Shown piece by piece: positions 42,617-52,293 of a DNA stretch of 64,000 nucleotides; the stretch's first letter is position 1; every line of letters begins with the position of its first letter. Origin of the DNA: Formivibrio citricus. GTDB lineage: Bacteria > Pseudomonadota > Gammaproteobacteria > Burkholderiales > Chitinibacteraceae. The stretch spans positions 1 to 64,000 of the forward strand of contig NZ_FOVE01000016.1 in the NCBI RefSeq assembly GCF_900115065.1, read 5' to 3'. Made by a program: the position numbers and the translations under genes. The notes under the pieces were generated by a model. The model searched no databases. It had not been told where the DNA came from and saw nothing but the letters and a program-made list of their open reading frames with translations.

Positions 42617-45600
42617 TTAGCGTCGCGTAATTTCTTCCCATATTTTTGCCAACCGTTTGCCGGATACCGGGTAAGGTGTGCGCAACTCCTGTGCAAACAG
42701 CCCCACGCGCAGTTCCTCGATCATCCAGCGGAAGGGCAGAAGCGGGGCGGTGTCGCGGCCTTCAGCCTGCCATTTCCTGATCTCGGCCTCCCATTTGCTC
42801 CAGAGCGCGGCAACGTCGGCGGCGCGTTGTGCATCGCGCGCCGGGTTGGCGGTGCGTTTTTCGCTGCGCAGGCGCATGGCTTTCAGATAGACCGGCAGGC
42901 GCGGCAGTTGTTCCCACGGCGTGGAGCACAGGAAGCCCTTGTAGACCAGTTGCCCCAATTGGGCCTTGAGTTCATGGGTAATGGCACCGGGTTTGGCCAG
43001 CAGTTGATTGAGCGCCACATATTCGGCGGTGACTTCGCCGAGGCTGCGCCACGCGGCATCGCGCACCGAGGGCAGGCGCACCTTGGCGCGGTTTTTCTGG
43101 TCGTCGAAGTCTTTTTTCTTGCGCGGCAGTTCGTCTTCACCGAGGAAGGCGCGGTCGCAGATGCAGCCGACCAGATCGTCCATGAGATCGTCGCTGTTGG
43201 AGAGCGCGCGCAGCTGGATCGCGAACTGGTTGAAGTTGGCAAAGCATTTGGGCAGTTGCTTGATCTGCTCCTTGAGCTCGAACGACAGCAGCTTGAGCAC
43301 GCCCTGGCGGTGCGCTTCGGCGGCGGCGTGCTCTGTGTCGAACAGACGGATCGCCACCGTATCGTCTTCCGGCACCAGCGCCGGGTAGCCGTTGATGGTC
43401 TGCCCGTGGCGCTTGAAGGCGATTTTTTCCGGCAAATCGCCAAAATCCCATTTGGTGATGCCGTGTTTTTCGATGGCCGGACGCTCTTCAGCCGTATCGC
43501 GGAAGGTGATCTGCGCGGCTTCGCCGAGTTGCGCGCGCAGCGCGACCAGATCGCGTCCGCTGGCGAGCTCCTGTCCGGCATCATCGACGATGCGGAAGTT
43601 CATTTTCAGGTGCGGCGGTAGATCGCTGCCGTCGAACTCTTCCACGCTCACAGGCTGGCCGATGCCGCGCGTAACGGCTTGGGCAAGCTGAGGCTGCAGC
43701 GGCGCGCTGCGCTCGGCACGGTCGAGTTCGAGCAGCATCCGGGTGGCAAATTCCGGCACCGGCACGCATTGGCGACGGATGGCTTTGGGCAGCGATTTGA
43801 CCAGCGCCGTGACCTTCTCGCGCAACAGACCCGGCACCAGCCAGTCGAAGATCGCATGGTTGACGCGGTTCAACAGATGCAGCGGCAGCGTGGCGGTCAC
43901 GCCGTCGAGCGCATGGCCGGGGTCGAAGCGGTAGGCGAGCGCGATTTCGGCATCGTGCAGGCGGAAGGTGGCCGGGTATTGTTCTTCCGTGACGCTGGAG
44001 GCGCTGTGCTGCATCAGGTCGTCGCGCGAGAGGAACAAGAGCTTGGGGTTGGTCTTTTCAGCCTCGCGCCGCCAGGCTTCAAAACCTGAACCATTGATGA
44101 TTTCTGCGGGAATGCGTGCATCGAAGAAGGCGAACAAAGCTTCTTCATCGACCAGCACGTCCTGGCGGCGCGCCTTGTGTTCAAGTTCCTCGACTTCGAG
44201 CAACAGTTCCAGATTGTGGTCGTTGAACTTGCCCTTGGTATTGAAGTTGAACTTCACCAGCCCTTCGCGGATGAAGATTTCGCGGGACTCCTTCGGGTTG
44301 ATGCGGCCGTAATGCACGCGTCGGCGGTTGACGATGGGCAGGCCGTAGAGCGTCACGCGCTCGGTGGCCATGACCTGTGCGCCGTCTTTTTCCCAGTGCG
44401 GATCGAAATACTGGCGGCTGACAAGGTGCGGGGCAAGTTTTTCCACCCACTCCGGTTCGATGGCCGCCACGCAACGTCCGAAGAGCTTGCTGGTTTCCAC
44501 GAGTTCGGAGGCGACAATCCACTTCGGGCGGTTCTTTTTCAGGCACGAGCCGGGAAAGACCGAATACTTGATGCCGCGCGCGCCAAGATATTCGTCCGAA
44601 TCGGTGCTTTTCATGCCGAGGTTGCCAAGCAGACCGGTCAGCAGGGCCTTGTGAACTTGCTCGTAGGTGCCGGGCTTGTCGTTGAGGTGTAATTCCAGCT
44701 CCTCGCAGATGTCGAGCAATTGCCGGTGCAGATCGCGCCATTCGCGCAGGCGCAGGAAGGAGAGGAAATGCTCGTGGCAGAGGTTCACGAGCTGGCGGTT
44801 GCTGGTCTTGCTGGTCTCTGCTTCGGCAAAGAAATCCCAGAGCAGCAGCCATGACAGGAAGTCGGACTTGTCATCGCGGAACTTGGCCTGCATGCGGTCG
44901 GCGGCATCGCGCGCATCGAACGGGCGTTCGCGCGGGTCTTGCACCGACAGCCCGGAGGCGATGATGAGGATTTCCTTGAGGCAGTTCTCGTCACGACCGG
45001 CCAGCAGCATGCGGCCGAGCTTGGGATCAACCGGCAAGCGCGCGAGCTGTTTGCCCAAGGGGGTGAGTTCGTTGGTTTCAGTGACTGCGCCGAGTTCATG
45101 CAGTTGGGCATAACCATCGGCAATCAGGCGGCCGGAAGGCGCTTCGATGAACGGGAATTCGTCGACGCGACCGAGCTTGAGTGCTGCCATTCGCAAAATG
45201 ACTGCAGCGAGTGACGAGCGCACGATTTCTGGATCGGTAAATTCGGGGCGGCCGGTGAAATCCAGTTCAGAATACAGGCGCACGCACACACCGGCGCTAA
45301 CCCGGCCGCAACGACCGGCACGCTGGCGCGCGGAGGCTTGCGAAATCTTTTCCACCAGCAACTGCTCGACCTTGGCGCGCGGGCTGTAGCGGTTGACGCG
45401 CGCCAGGCCCGAGTCGATCACGTAGCGGATACCGGGTACGGTGAGCGAGGTTTCGGCGACGTTGGTCGCCAGCACGATGCGCCGGCCATTGCCGGGGCGG
45501 AAGATGCGCTGCTGGTCTTCGTTCGACAGGCGAGCGAACAGCGGCAGAATTTCCGCGCCCATGAGCTTGGCGCGGCGCAACTCTTCGGCGGTTTCGCGAA

Positions 45601-46504
45601 TCTCGCGCTCGCCGGGCAGGAAGACGAGCACGTCGCCCGCGCCATCCTTGCGCCAGAGTTCTTCGACCGCGGCGACCACGGCCTCTTCCATCTCCAGTTC
45701 CTGGTCGTCTTCGTCCTCACTGCCGAGCGGTTTGAAGCGCACTTCGACCGGATAGGTGCGCCCGGATACTTCCAGGACGGGGGCGTTGTTGAAATGACTG
45801 GAAAAGCGTTCGGCGTCAATGGTTGCCGAGGTGACGATGACTTTCAGATCGGGGCGCTTGGGCAGCAACTGCTTGAGGTAGCCGAGCAGGAAGTCGATGT
45901 TCAGGCTGCGCTCGTGCGCCTCGTCGATGATGATGGTGTCGTAGGCGTTGAGGTATTGGTCCGACAGCGTTTCGGCGAGCAGGATACCGTCGGTCATGAG
46001 CTTGATGTAGCTGCTGGCGGAAGACCTGTCGGTAAAGCGCACCTTGAAGCCGACCGCGCTGCCGAGCTCGGTTTGCAATTCCTGCGCAATGCGGCTCGCC
46101 ACCGAGCGCGCGGCGAGGCGACGCGGCTGCGTGTGGCCGATGAGGCCGTGCACGCCGCGCCCGAGTTCGAGGCAGATTTTCGGTAGTTGCGTGGTCTTGC
46201 CCGAACCGGTCTCGCCGCAGACGATCACGACCTGATGTTGCGCGATGGCGGTCTTGATCTCGTCGAGTTTCTGGCAGACTGGCAGCGCGTCGTCGAAGGT
46301 CGGGCGGGGCAGGGCGGTGCGGCGTGCCGTGACGATGGCGCTTGATTTGGCAATGCCGTCTTCGAGACCAGTCAACAACTTGTCGATGGGCTGCTTGCTT
46401 CTCATGCGCTCCCGGATTTGTTTCAGGGAGCGAATCAGGCGCTGGCGGTCAACGGCAAGGCAATTGTCGATCTGGCGGTAGAGTTCTGCGAGAGAGTCGG
46501 ACAT
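42617..46504 (-). CDS. hrpA: ATP-dependent RNA helicase HrpA
   Basis: A protein of 1295 residues, the usual length of HrpA. The DEAH motifs are complete: GETGSGKTTQLPKI, TQPRRLAARSVA, DEAHERSLN, SATID and QRAGRCGR. The long C-terminal part with the DUF3418-type region (RLFDTEHAAAEAHRQGVL) is intact. HrpA resolves colliding ribosomes on mRNA in E. coli. It reads alone on the minus strand. Confidence 0.96.
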   Translation of the reverse strand: MSDSLAELYRQIDNCLAVDRQRLIRSLKQIRERMRSKQPIDKLLTGLEDGIAKSSAIVTARRTALPRPTFDDALPVCQKLDEIKTAIAQHQVVIVCGETGSGKTTQLPKICLELGRGVHGLIGHTQPRRLAARSVASRIAQELQTELGSAVGFKVRFTDRSSASSYIKLMTDGILLAETLSDQYLNAYDTIIIDEAHERSLNIDFLLGYLKQLLPKRPDLKVIVTSATIDAERFSSHFNNAPVLEVSGRTYPVEVRFKPLGSEDEDDQELEMEEAVVAAVEELWRKDGAGDVLVFLPGEREIRETAEELRRAKLMGAEILPLFARLSNEDQQRIFRPGNGRRIVLATNVAETSLTVPGIRYVIDSGLARVNRYSPRAKVEQLLVEKISQASARQRAGRCGRVSAGVCVRLYSELDFTGRPEFTDPEIVRSSLAAVILRMAALKLGRVDEFPFIEAPSGRLIADGYAQLHELGAVTETNELTPLGKQLARLPVDPKLGRMLLAGRDENCLKEILIIASGLSVQDPRERPFDARDAADRMQAKFRDDKSDFLSWLLLWDFFAEAETSKTSNRQLVNLCHEHFLSFLRLREWRDLHRQLLDICEELELHLNDKPGTYEQVHKALLTGLLGNLGMKSTDSDEYLGARGIKYSVFPGSCLKKNRPKWIVASELVETSKLFGRCVAAIEPEWVEKLAPHLVSRQYFDPHWEKDGAQVMATERVTLYGLPIVNRRRVHYGRINPKESREIFIREGLVKFNFNTKGKFNDHNLELLLEVEELEHKARRQDVLVDEEALFAFFDARIPAEIINGSGFEAWRREAEKTNPKLLFLSRDDLMQHSASSVTEEQYPATFRLHDAEIALAYRFDPGHALDGVTATLPLHLLNRVNHAIFDWLVPGLLREKVTALVKSLPKAIRRQCVPVPEFATRMLLELDRAERSAPLQPQLAQAVTRGIGQPVSVEEFDGSDLPPHLKMNFRIVDDAGQELASGRDLVALRAQLGEAAQITFRDTAEERPAIEKHGITKWDFGDLPEKIAFKRHGQTINGYPALVPEDDTVAIRLFDTEHAAAEAHRQGVLKLLSFELKEQIKQLPKCFANFNQFAIQLRALSNSDDLMDDLVGCICDRAFLGEDELPRKKKDFDDQKNRAKVRLPSVRDAAWRSLGEVTAEYVALNQLLAKPGAITHELKAQLGQLVYKGFLCSTPWEQLPRLPVYLKAMRLRSEKRTANPARDAQRAADVAALWSKWEAEIRKWQAEGRDTAPLLPFRWMIEELRVGLFAQELRTPYPVSGKRLAKIWEEITRR

Positions 46505-46565
46505 GGACGGGTAAGCTTGATCTGCAAGGGCGAGATTCTACCATCCCGTACCCGGCGTGCCGCGC

Positions 46566-46731
46566 TAGTAGTCAGTCACGCAGGTTCGCGTGGATACCGA
46601 GGCGCGCATCTGCGCCCCATGCGCACGAAGTGAACCGCAGCCATAGCATGGCTATGGCGAGGATGAGCAACGCAGCCAAGGGGGCGAAGACAAGCTTTAT
46701 CGGTTCGTTCATTTGCGAAGCAGACCACTAA
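46566..46731. repeat. Structured dispersed repeat, copy 2
   Basis: From about 46618 to 46731 it matches 22110-22217: GAACCGCAGCCATAGC..., GGATGAGCAACGC, GCGAAGACAAGCTTT and CATTTGCGAAGCAGACCACT. The internal hairpin here is GCCATAGC-ATG-GCTATGGC, changed on both sides relative to copy 1. The left end is degenerate. It ends exactly at the stop codon of the cyclase gene. Confidence 0.7.
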
Positions 46732-48087
46732 CTATTTTCGTACCAATGTCAGAGTGCAAGGGCGCGAACCGAATGCGCCTTTGCCCTCGTAATAATCGCC
46801 CGAGAATTTTCCGGTGAAAGTGCCCGTAACCGGTCGGCCCAGAAATTGAGGATGAACGGATAGCGTGTGCCCGGTCAGAGTCAGTGTGCCGTTATCCTGA
46901 ATCTTGCCGTCGAGCTTTATGTAGCCGGCTCTGTCGGATTTTCCGCGCTCGATCTTGACGATGTTTTGCGAGATTTTGGTTGGAAAAGTTCTGAGGATGC
47001 CCTCGGTTTCTTTCCATTTGTCGCAGTTGACAAGTACATTCCAGCTGCCGTCAAAGTTTTGTGCGGCCTTGGGCTGCACCGGGATGCGCGATGCTTCCGG
47101 CGCCGGTTTTGCAAGATGCTGCTCGACGGGCCTGCTGGCAACCACGGGAGCGACAACAGGGGCCGGTTTTACCGGCTCGGCGGTGGCCGGACGTTTTGCC
47201 GGCGCGACTTCGACCGCTTTGACAGGCGACAGGGCGGCCTTGCGCAGGCTCTCTATCCGGGCCCTGGCAACATCGCTGAACATGCCGGCCGGATATTGCT
47301 TGAGATAGGCCTCAAGCTCGGCGGGATTATTGCTGGAGCGCACCGTATCCCAGAGCAGCTTTTCGCGTTCTTCATGGTGTTGCACCCCGCTGGCTTGTTC
47401 GTTGCCGGCAGACGGTACGGGAGGCTGCGGTTTGATTTTGGGCAAGAGGATGCCCCCCCCAGCCAGCAGTGCGCCGATGGCGGCGGTAATGCCCAGCCAG
47501 CGCCCGAGCGAACTGCTCCGGGGAGTGCTCGCGGGCCGCGCATTCATACCTTTTCCGGGCGCCAGGCCGAATACGTGCACAGGGCGGGAGATGTTTTTGA
47601 GTTCCTTTTCGCCCAGATCGACAAAGCCCAGACTCAGCTTGCCGATGACCTGATCGTAAACCGCAGAGGAAATGCAGACACACCCCGGCTCGGCAATGCT
47701 TTCCAGCCGTGCCGCGATGTTGACGCCGTCGCCCAGCAGGTCTTCGTCCTTGACGACGACATCGCCGAGATTGACACCGATGCGGAACAGCAGGCGCTGT
47801 TCTTCCGGAAGGCTGTCGTTGCGGGTCTTGAGCGCATCCTGGATTTCCAGCGCGCAGCGCACGGCATCGACCGAACTGGCAAACTCCGCCAGCACGCTGT
47901 CGCCTGCGGTCTTGAAGATACGCCCGGAGTGAAATTCAATGATGCCGTCGATCACGGAACGGTGCGCGGCCAACACGCGCAGCGTGCCTTCCTCGTTTTC
48001 GCTCATCAGTTTGCTGTAACTGACGGCATCGGCGGCCAGTACTGCGACCAAACGGCGATTGACAGGGGTAGGGGCCATGACGTTCAT
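46732..48087 (-). CDS. Class III adenylate/guanylate cyclase with TM and exported C-terminal domain
   Basis: A protein of 451 residues. The cyclase domain (about 10-180) has RRLVAVLAADAVSYSKLMSE, GDSVLAEF, FRIGVNLGDVVV and GDGVNIAARLESI; the two metal-binding Asp positions are kept. A basic linker and one TM helix (about 194-214) follow, then a Pro/Ala-rich stretch and a C-terminal beta-rich domain (about 345-451, starting NFDGSWNV) that would lie in the periplasm. The cyclase is therefore cytoplasmic at the membrane with a possible sensory outer domain. A Crp/Fnr-type protein is encoded at 52294 but a link is not shown. Confidence 0.85.
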   Translation of the reverse strand: MNVMAPTPVNRRLVAVLAADAVSYSKLMSENEEGTLRVLAAHRSVIDGIIEFHSGRIFKTAGDSVLAEFASSVDAVRCALEIQDALKTRNDSLPEEQRLLFRIGVNLGDVVVKDEDLLGDGVNIAARLESIAEPGCVCISSAVYDQVIGKLSLGFVDLGEKELKNISRPVHVFGLAPGKGMNARPASTPRSSSLGRWLGITAAIGALLAGGGILLPKIKPQPPVPSAGNEQASGVQHHEEREKLLWDTVRSSNNPAELEAYLKQYPAGMFSDVARARIESLRKAALSPVKAVEVAPAKRPATAEPVKPAPVVAPVVASRPVEQHLAKPAPEASRIPVQPKAAQNFDGSWNVLVNCDKWKETEGILRTFPTKISQNIVKIERGKSDRAGYIKLDGKIQDNGTLTLTGHTLSVHPQFLGRPVTGTFTGKFSGDYYEGKGAFGSRPCTLTLVRK

Positions 48088-48165
48088 CTTCCATGTGCAG
48101 ATGCTTGAATTCTAGTCGCGATGCATGATCGCTGCCTCGAAGCAAGATTGTAAGCAGGTCCTGAT

Positions 48166-49071
48166 TCAAGCTCCTGTTTTTGCCAGCATGCAGTAGAGCT
48201 TGACCAAGGCCGCTTCCGGCGTCATGTCTTCGGCCGGCAATGCGCCAATGCGCGCGAGTGCCGAGCTGCTGGCATAACGCCCTTGCCGCACCATGCCCCT
48301 CAGGCATTGCGTGCAATTGACAATGATTGCGCCTGCTGCGGCCTGTTTTTCGAGTGCGGCGATGAGTCCGGCATGGTCCGGCAGGTTGCCGCTGCCGTAG
48401 GTTTCCAGAACGATTCCTTGCAGCGGCTCGACCAGTGATTGTGCGAGCCAGTCGTAACTGGTGCCGGGGTAAAGTTTGATGCCGACCACCCGGCTTGTCG
48501 GGTCGATGGCGGTGAAACGCAGGTCGCCCGAATTGCGGGGGGCGGGCCATTCTCCGTTCCAGTTGGGCGCATCGAAAGCAGTGTCTCCATCGGCATCGAC
48601 CTTGCGCACACCGTTTCCGGGCAGCAGTTTGCCGCCGAAGGCTACACGCACTCCTGCGATGCCTGATGCTGCCGCAGTCAGGGCCAAGGCCACGTTGGCC
48701 GGGGCATCGCTGGCATCCTGCAGCCACGGGCGCTGCGAGCCGGTGACGATGACCGGCTTGCCCAGATTTTCCAGTTGAAACGAGAGTGCCGCAGCGGTAT
48801 AGGCGAGCGTGTCGGTGCCGTGCAGTACGACAAAGCCATCAAAAGCATCGTATTGGATGGCGATGTCCTGACCGATGCGGTTCCAGTCGGCCGGACCCAT
48901 GCTCGACGAATCGAGCAGTTGCGGATATTCCTGCAGCGTGACTTCAAGCGCATGTCCTGCAGCCAGTGCTTGCAGGGGGGTGGAGAGTATGCCCGGCGCC
49001 GGAGCCAAACCGTTTTCGGTAGGCAGGCAGCCGATGGTTCCTCCGGTGTACAGGCAAAGGATGCGTTTCAT
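48166..49071 (-). CDS. ansA: L-asparaginase, type I-like
   Basis: A protein of 301 residues with the asparaginase motifs YTGGTIGC (first Thr near residue 9) and LHGTDTLAYTA (second Thr, with Asp) plus the SSSM site. There is no signal peptide, as for cytosolic type I enzymes. Hydrolyses asparagine to aspartate and ammonia. Divergent from smpB, with 44 bp between starts. Confidence 0.92.
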   Translation of the reverse strand: MKRILCLYTGGTIGCLPTENGLAPAPGILSTPLQALAAGHALEVTLQEYPQLLDSSSMGPADWNRIGQDIAIQYDAFDGFVVLHGTDTLAYTAAALSFQLENLGKPVIVTGSQRPWLQDASDAPANVALALTAAASGIAGVRVAFGGKLLPGNGVRKVDADGDTAFDAPNWNGEWPAPRNSGDLRFTAIDPTSRVVGIKLYPGTSYDWLAQSLVEPLQGIVLETYGSGNLPDHAGLIAALEKQAAAGAIIVNCTQCLRGMVRQGRYASSSALARIGALPAEDMTPEAALVKLYCMLAKTGA

Positions 49072-49115
49072 GATGTTAGAATGTCGCGTTTACACGAAAT
49101 AACGAATTCTAAGCC

Positions 49116-49574
49116 ATGACGGTCATTGCCGATAACCGCAAAGCCTTTCACGATTACTTTATCGAAGAACGCCTCGAAACCGGGCTGGTACTGGAGGGGT
49201 GGGAGGTCAAGTCGATTCGCGCCGGTCGCGTGCAGCTCAAGGAATCCTACGTCGTTTACATCAGCGGTGCGTTCTGGCTGGTGGGTGCGCATATCTCGCC
49301 GCTTTCCACTGCTTCGACCCACATCACGCCCGACCCGACCCGCTCGCGAAAGCTCCTGATGCACCAGCGCGAGATCGAAAAATGGTCCGGCCGCGTGGAT
49401 CGCGCCGGCTTTACCGTGATGGCGCTCAACCTGCATTACCAGAAAGGGCGTATCAAGCTGGAAATCGGCCTGGCCAAGGGCAAGAAACAGCACGACAAAC
49501 GCGAAAGCGAAAAAGACCGCGAATGGCAACGCGAGAAGGCGCGGCTGGTGCGCAGCGAGAACAAACGCGGGTAA
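49116..49574 (+). CDS. smpB: SsrA-binding protein SmpB
   Basis: A protein of 152 residues. [26 protein letters not shown] and the basic C-terminal tail ([20 protein letters not shown]) are diagnostic. SmpB delivers tmRNA to stalled ribosomes. The ssrA gene is not in this window. Confidence 0.97.
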   Translation: MTVIADNRKAFHDYFIEERLETGLVLEGWEVKSIRAGRVQLKESYVVYISGAFWLVGAHISPLSTASTHITPDPTRSRKLLMHQREIEKWSGRVDRAGFTVMALNLHYQKGRIKLEIGLAKGKKQHDKRESEKDREWQREKARLVRSENKRG

Positions 49575-49578
49575 ACAG

Positions 49579-49606
49579 ACAAAGGCCGGAAACCCCGGCC
49601 TTTGTC
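49579..49606. terminator. Bidirectional terminator between smpB and plsY
   Basis: ACAAAGGCCGG, loop AAAC, CCCGGCCTTTGT; it serves both convergent genes. Confidence 0.75.
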
Positions 49607-49621
49607 ACAGGTGCTTGATTT

Positions 49622-50239
49622 TCAGGACGGTTCTTTGTCTGCCTTCTGACCGATCTTGTCCTCCTTGCCGGAAAGCAACCCGATGATGTTCTGCTTGTGG
49701 CGCACGATCAGCAGCAACGCAATTGCGCAGACCGCGATGAAATAATCCCGGCCCGGCAGCAGGAACCAGGCGAAGGCCGGGGCGCAGACCGCAGCGGTGA
49801 GCGCAGAAAGCGAGGAAATTTTTACCACCTTGGCCATGAACAGCCAGACGGCGAAAAGCCCCAGCCCCATCCAGGCATTGAGAGCAAGCAGAATGCCCAG
49901 CGCCGTTGCAACGCCTTTCCCTCCCTTGAATCCGAAAAATACCGGCCACATGTGTCCAATGGTGGCGGCAACAGCGCTGAGCGCGATGGCCTGATCGCCC
50001 AATCCCAAGCGTGGAGCAGCCAACTGTGCCAGAAATACTGCGATCCAGCCCTTGAGTGCATCGCCCAGCAACGTCAGTGCGGCGGCTTTCTTGTTACCAC
50101 TGCGCAGGACATTGGTGGCGCCGGGGTTGTTGGAGCCGTAAGTGCGCGGGTCGGCGAGCCCCATGAGCTTCGAGACAATCACGGCAAAAGAGAGCGAGCC
50201 GATCAGGTAGGCGGCAACAACAAGCAATAACAGGTTCAT
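49622..50239 (-). CDS. plsY: Glycerol-3-phosphate acyltransferase PlsY
   Basis: A protein of 205 residues with several TM helices. The three PlsY motifs are present: GSLSFAVIVSK, SNNPGATNVLRSGNK and FKGGKGVAT. It acylates glycerol-3-phosphate from acyl-phosphate, the first step of phospholipid synthesis. The ATG at 50239 is preferred over a start four codons upstream. Divergent from folB. Confidence 0.95.
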   Translation of the reverse strand: MNLLLLVVAAYLIGSLSFAVIVSKLMGLADPRTYGSNNPGATNVLRSGNKKAAALTLLGDALKGWIAVFLAQLAAPRLGLGDQAIALSAVAATIGHMWPVFFGFKGGKGVATALGILLALNAWMGLGLFAVWLFMAKVVKISSLSALTAAVCAPAFAWFLLPGRDYFIAVCAIALLLIVRHKQNIIGLLSGKEDKIGQKADKEPS

Positions 50240-50317
50240 TGTAAATTCCACTACAATCGCAAGCCCCGGATTCTAAGGCATGGCGGACGACTCTGCCCAT
50301 GTTGCAAGGCAAGTTTG

Positions 50318-50677
50318 ATGGATATCATTTTTCTGCACACGGTACGCGCCAAGACACTCATCGGCTGGTACGAATGGGAGCGCGCAGCACCTCAGGTCGT
50401 CGAATTGGACCTGGAAATCGGGCTACCCTCATCGCGCGCCGGAGATTCTGACAATCTGACCGATACCATCGATTATGACAAGGTGGTCAATGAACTACGG
50501 GCTTCGCTGGCCACACAGCATTTCCTGCTGCTGGAGGCACTGGCCGAACACATCGCCAAGGTCATACGTCAGGATTTCGGCGCACCCTGGGTTCGCGTTT
50601 CGGTGACCAAGCTCGGCATCCTGCATGAAGTAGGGCAGGTCGGAGTGACGATTGAACGCGGCCAACGGGCGTCTTGA
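50318..50677 (+). CDS. folB: Dihydroneopterin aldolase FolB
   Basis: A protein of 119 residues. IGWYEWER (the catalytic Tyr/Glu region), DTIDYDKVV and LLEALAEHIA together with the C-terminal KLGIL identify FolB, which makes 6-hydroxymethyl-dihydropterin in folate synthesis. The ATG at 50318 is chosen over the TTG immediately before it. Confidence 0.93.
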   Translation: MDIIFLHTVRAKTLIGWYEWERAAPQVVELDLEIGLPSSRAGDSDNLTDTIDYDKVVNELRASLATQHFLLLEALAEHIAKVIRQDFGAPWVRVSVTKLGILHEVGQVGVTIERGQRAS

Positions 50678-50817
50678 TCCCGAATTGCGCATAGGGCGAC
50701 CCTTTGGGCACTACGCGAGTGCCGGCGGCCCAACAAACAATCCCGGTTGAACTTTTACCGGGAATCCCCATACTAAGCAGTGCGCAATATCGCGCTATTG
50801 AAGAGAGTTAGAAACTC

Positions 50818-51729
50818 ATGAGCAAGTCTGGACGTTCCTTGATGATCGCCCTGCTTTCTGTTTCCATTTTTGCCGCTGGCCCGGTCGAGGCAGCTCGCTT
50901 GGGTGGCGGCAAGTCTACCGGCATGAAACGCAGCGTTACGACCCAGAGCGCTCCGCAGCGCCAGGCCCAGCAAACTCCGCCGCAACAGCAAACAGCTCCG
51001 CAAACCGCTCAGCCGCAGCAAAGCGGTCCGGGGTGGGGCGGCGTGGCAGCAGGCGTGGCAGCAGGTGCCGCGACCGGCTATCTGGTAAGCAAGGCCATGG
51101 AGCCCAACGGCGTAGCGGCTTCACAGCCTGCCGTAGCCCCGCAGCAACGCAGCAGTGGCATCCCTTGGGGCACAATTCTGCTTTTGGGTGGTATTGGCCT
51201 GTTGGGCGCAATGTGGCTCTCCCGCCGCAATGCAGCCCGTTCTGCCCCGGTTCCGGCTGGCATGGCTTCCTCTCCCGCTGGGCTGCAGCAACAGGACTCA
51301 CAAAAGGTCTACCGCGTCGGCGAAGGCATGACTACTGCAGCCCCGGCAGCCATGCAGTCCGGGCGCCTGCCTGACGGCACCGAAACCGCTGCGTTCCTGC
51401 GCCAGGCGCGCGCGACTTTCCAGCATGTCCAGTCGCTGAATTCGCCGGACCAACTGGAAGAAGTACGCAAATACCTGACCCCCGGCCTTTTCGATGATCT
51501 GAAGTCTGAAATTGCAGCCAACCGCGAAGTGGCCGAATTCCACAATCTGCAGGCAGATTTGCTTGATGCCTCGAATGAGGACGGTCGCTTGGTGGCAAGC
51601 GTTCGCTTCAGCGGACAGGTGAGCGAGTCGCTGAATTCACCCGCCGTACCGTTTGCCGAAGTCTGGCATTTCGTGCGCCCGAGCGATAACGATCCGCGCT
51701 GGCTGCTGGCTGGTATCGAACAGTTGTAA
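50818..51729 (+). CDS. Tim44-like domain membrane protein
   Basis: A protein of 303 residues. A signal peptide (1-25), a Gln/Pro-rich stretch, a glycine-rich helix (GWGGVAAGVAAGAATGYLV), a TM helix (about 115-138) and a C-terminal Tim44-like domain (about 180-303: TAAFLRQARATFQHVQSLNS, WLLAGIEQL) are seen. Proteins of this layout are common in betaproteobacteria; their role at the membrane is not settled. The 140-bp region before the gene holds nothing distinct. A terminator follows. Confidence 0.85.
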   Translation: MSKSGRSLMIALLSVSIFAAGPVEAARLGGGKSTGMKRSVTTQSAPQRQAQQTPPQQQTAPQTAQPQQSGPGWGGVAAGVAAGAATGYLVSKAMEPNGVAASQPAVAPQQRSSGIPWGTILLLGGIGLLGAMWLSRRNAARSAPVPAGMASSPAGLQQQDSQKVYRVGEGMTTAAPAAMQSGRLPDGTETAAFLRQARATFQHVQSLNSPDQLEEVRKYLTPGLFDDLKSEIAANREVAEFHNLQADLLDASNEDGRLVASVRFSGQVSESLNSPAVPFAEVWHFVRPSDNDPRWLLAGIEQL

Positions 51730-51748
51730 GAGGTTGCGTCCAAGCAAG

Positions 51749-51777
51749 GGCGGCCTTGTTGAAGGCCGCCTTTTTTG
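51749..51777 (+). terminator. Terminator after the Tim44-like gene
   Basis: GGCGGCCTT, loop GTT, GAAGGCCGCC, TTTTTT. Confidence 0.85.
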
Positions 51778-51862
51778 TTGTATAAAACGTAAATAGGCCC
51801 CGTTTATCGGGAACGATTCTTGGAAACGGTGTTACAATTTACAGTGATTTCAGCCCATTGAG

Positions 51863-52270
51863 ATGACCTTGAACGTGATTCGGTTGCGCATAATCGGTTT
51901 CGCTCTTTTGCTGGCGACACAACTGGCCGGATGTGACCAGATCAACGACGTCGTCAACAAGCAAAAGTCCAACGGCAAGGCCGTCGGTGCCGCATGCCGC
52001 CACAGCGGAAGAGCGCTGGAAGACTGCTATCAGCGAAACCCCAAGGTCTCCAAGTCCGATATCTATGCGGGCTGGAAAGAAATGAACGAATACATGCAGG
52101 CGAAGAAACTTGACGTCGTGCGTCCTTCTCCAGACGCGTCAGGCGATGCCGAAAGCGGCGGAATCCCCGCCGAAAAGAAAAAGTCTTCGACTGCTTCCGC
52201 CCCTGCCTCTGCCGCCAGTTCCGTCAAGAGTTCGGGCAAAACGGCGTCCAAGGCTTCGGCCGCGCACTGA
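51863..52270 (+). CDS. Small lipoprotein of unknown function
   Basis: A protein of 135 residues. The lipobox QLAGC near residue 24 follows a hydrophobic signal. The mature part has two further cysteines (GAACRHSGRALEDCYQR), then a helix ending in the EMNEYMQAKKLD segment and a Ser/Ala/Lys-rich tail. It lies 23 bp upstream of the Crp/Fnr-type gene and probably shares its transcript. No family recognised. Confidence 0.7.
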   Translation: MTLNVIRLRIIGFALLLATQLAGCDQINDVVNKQKSNGKAVGAACRHSGRALEDCYQRNPKVSKSDIYAGWKEMNEYMQAKKLDVVRPSPDASGDAESGGIPAEKKKSSTASAPASAASSVKSSGKTASKASAAH

Positions 52271-52293
52271 ATTACAGAAGACGAGGAAATGTC

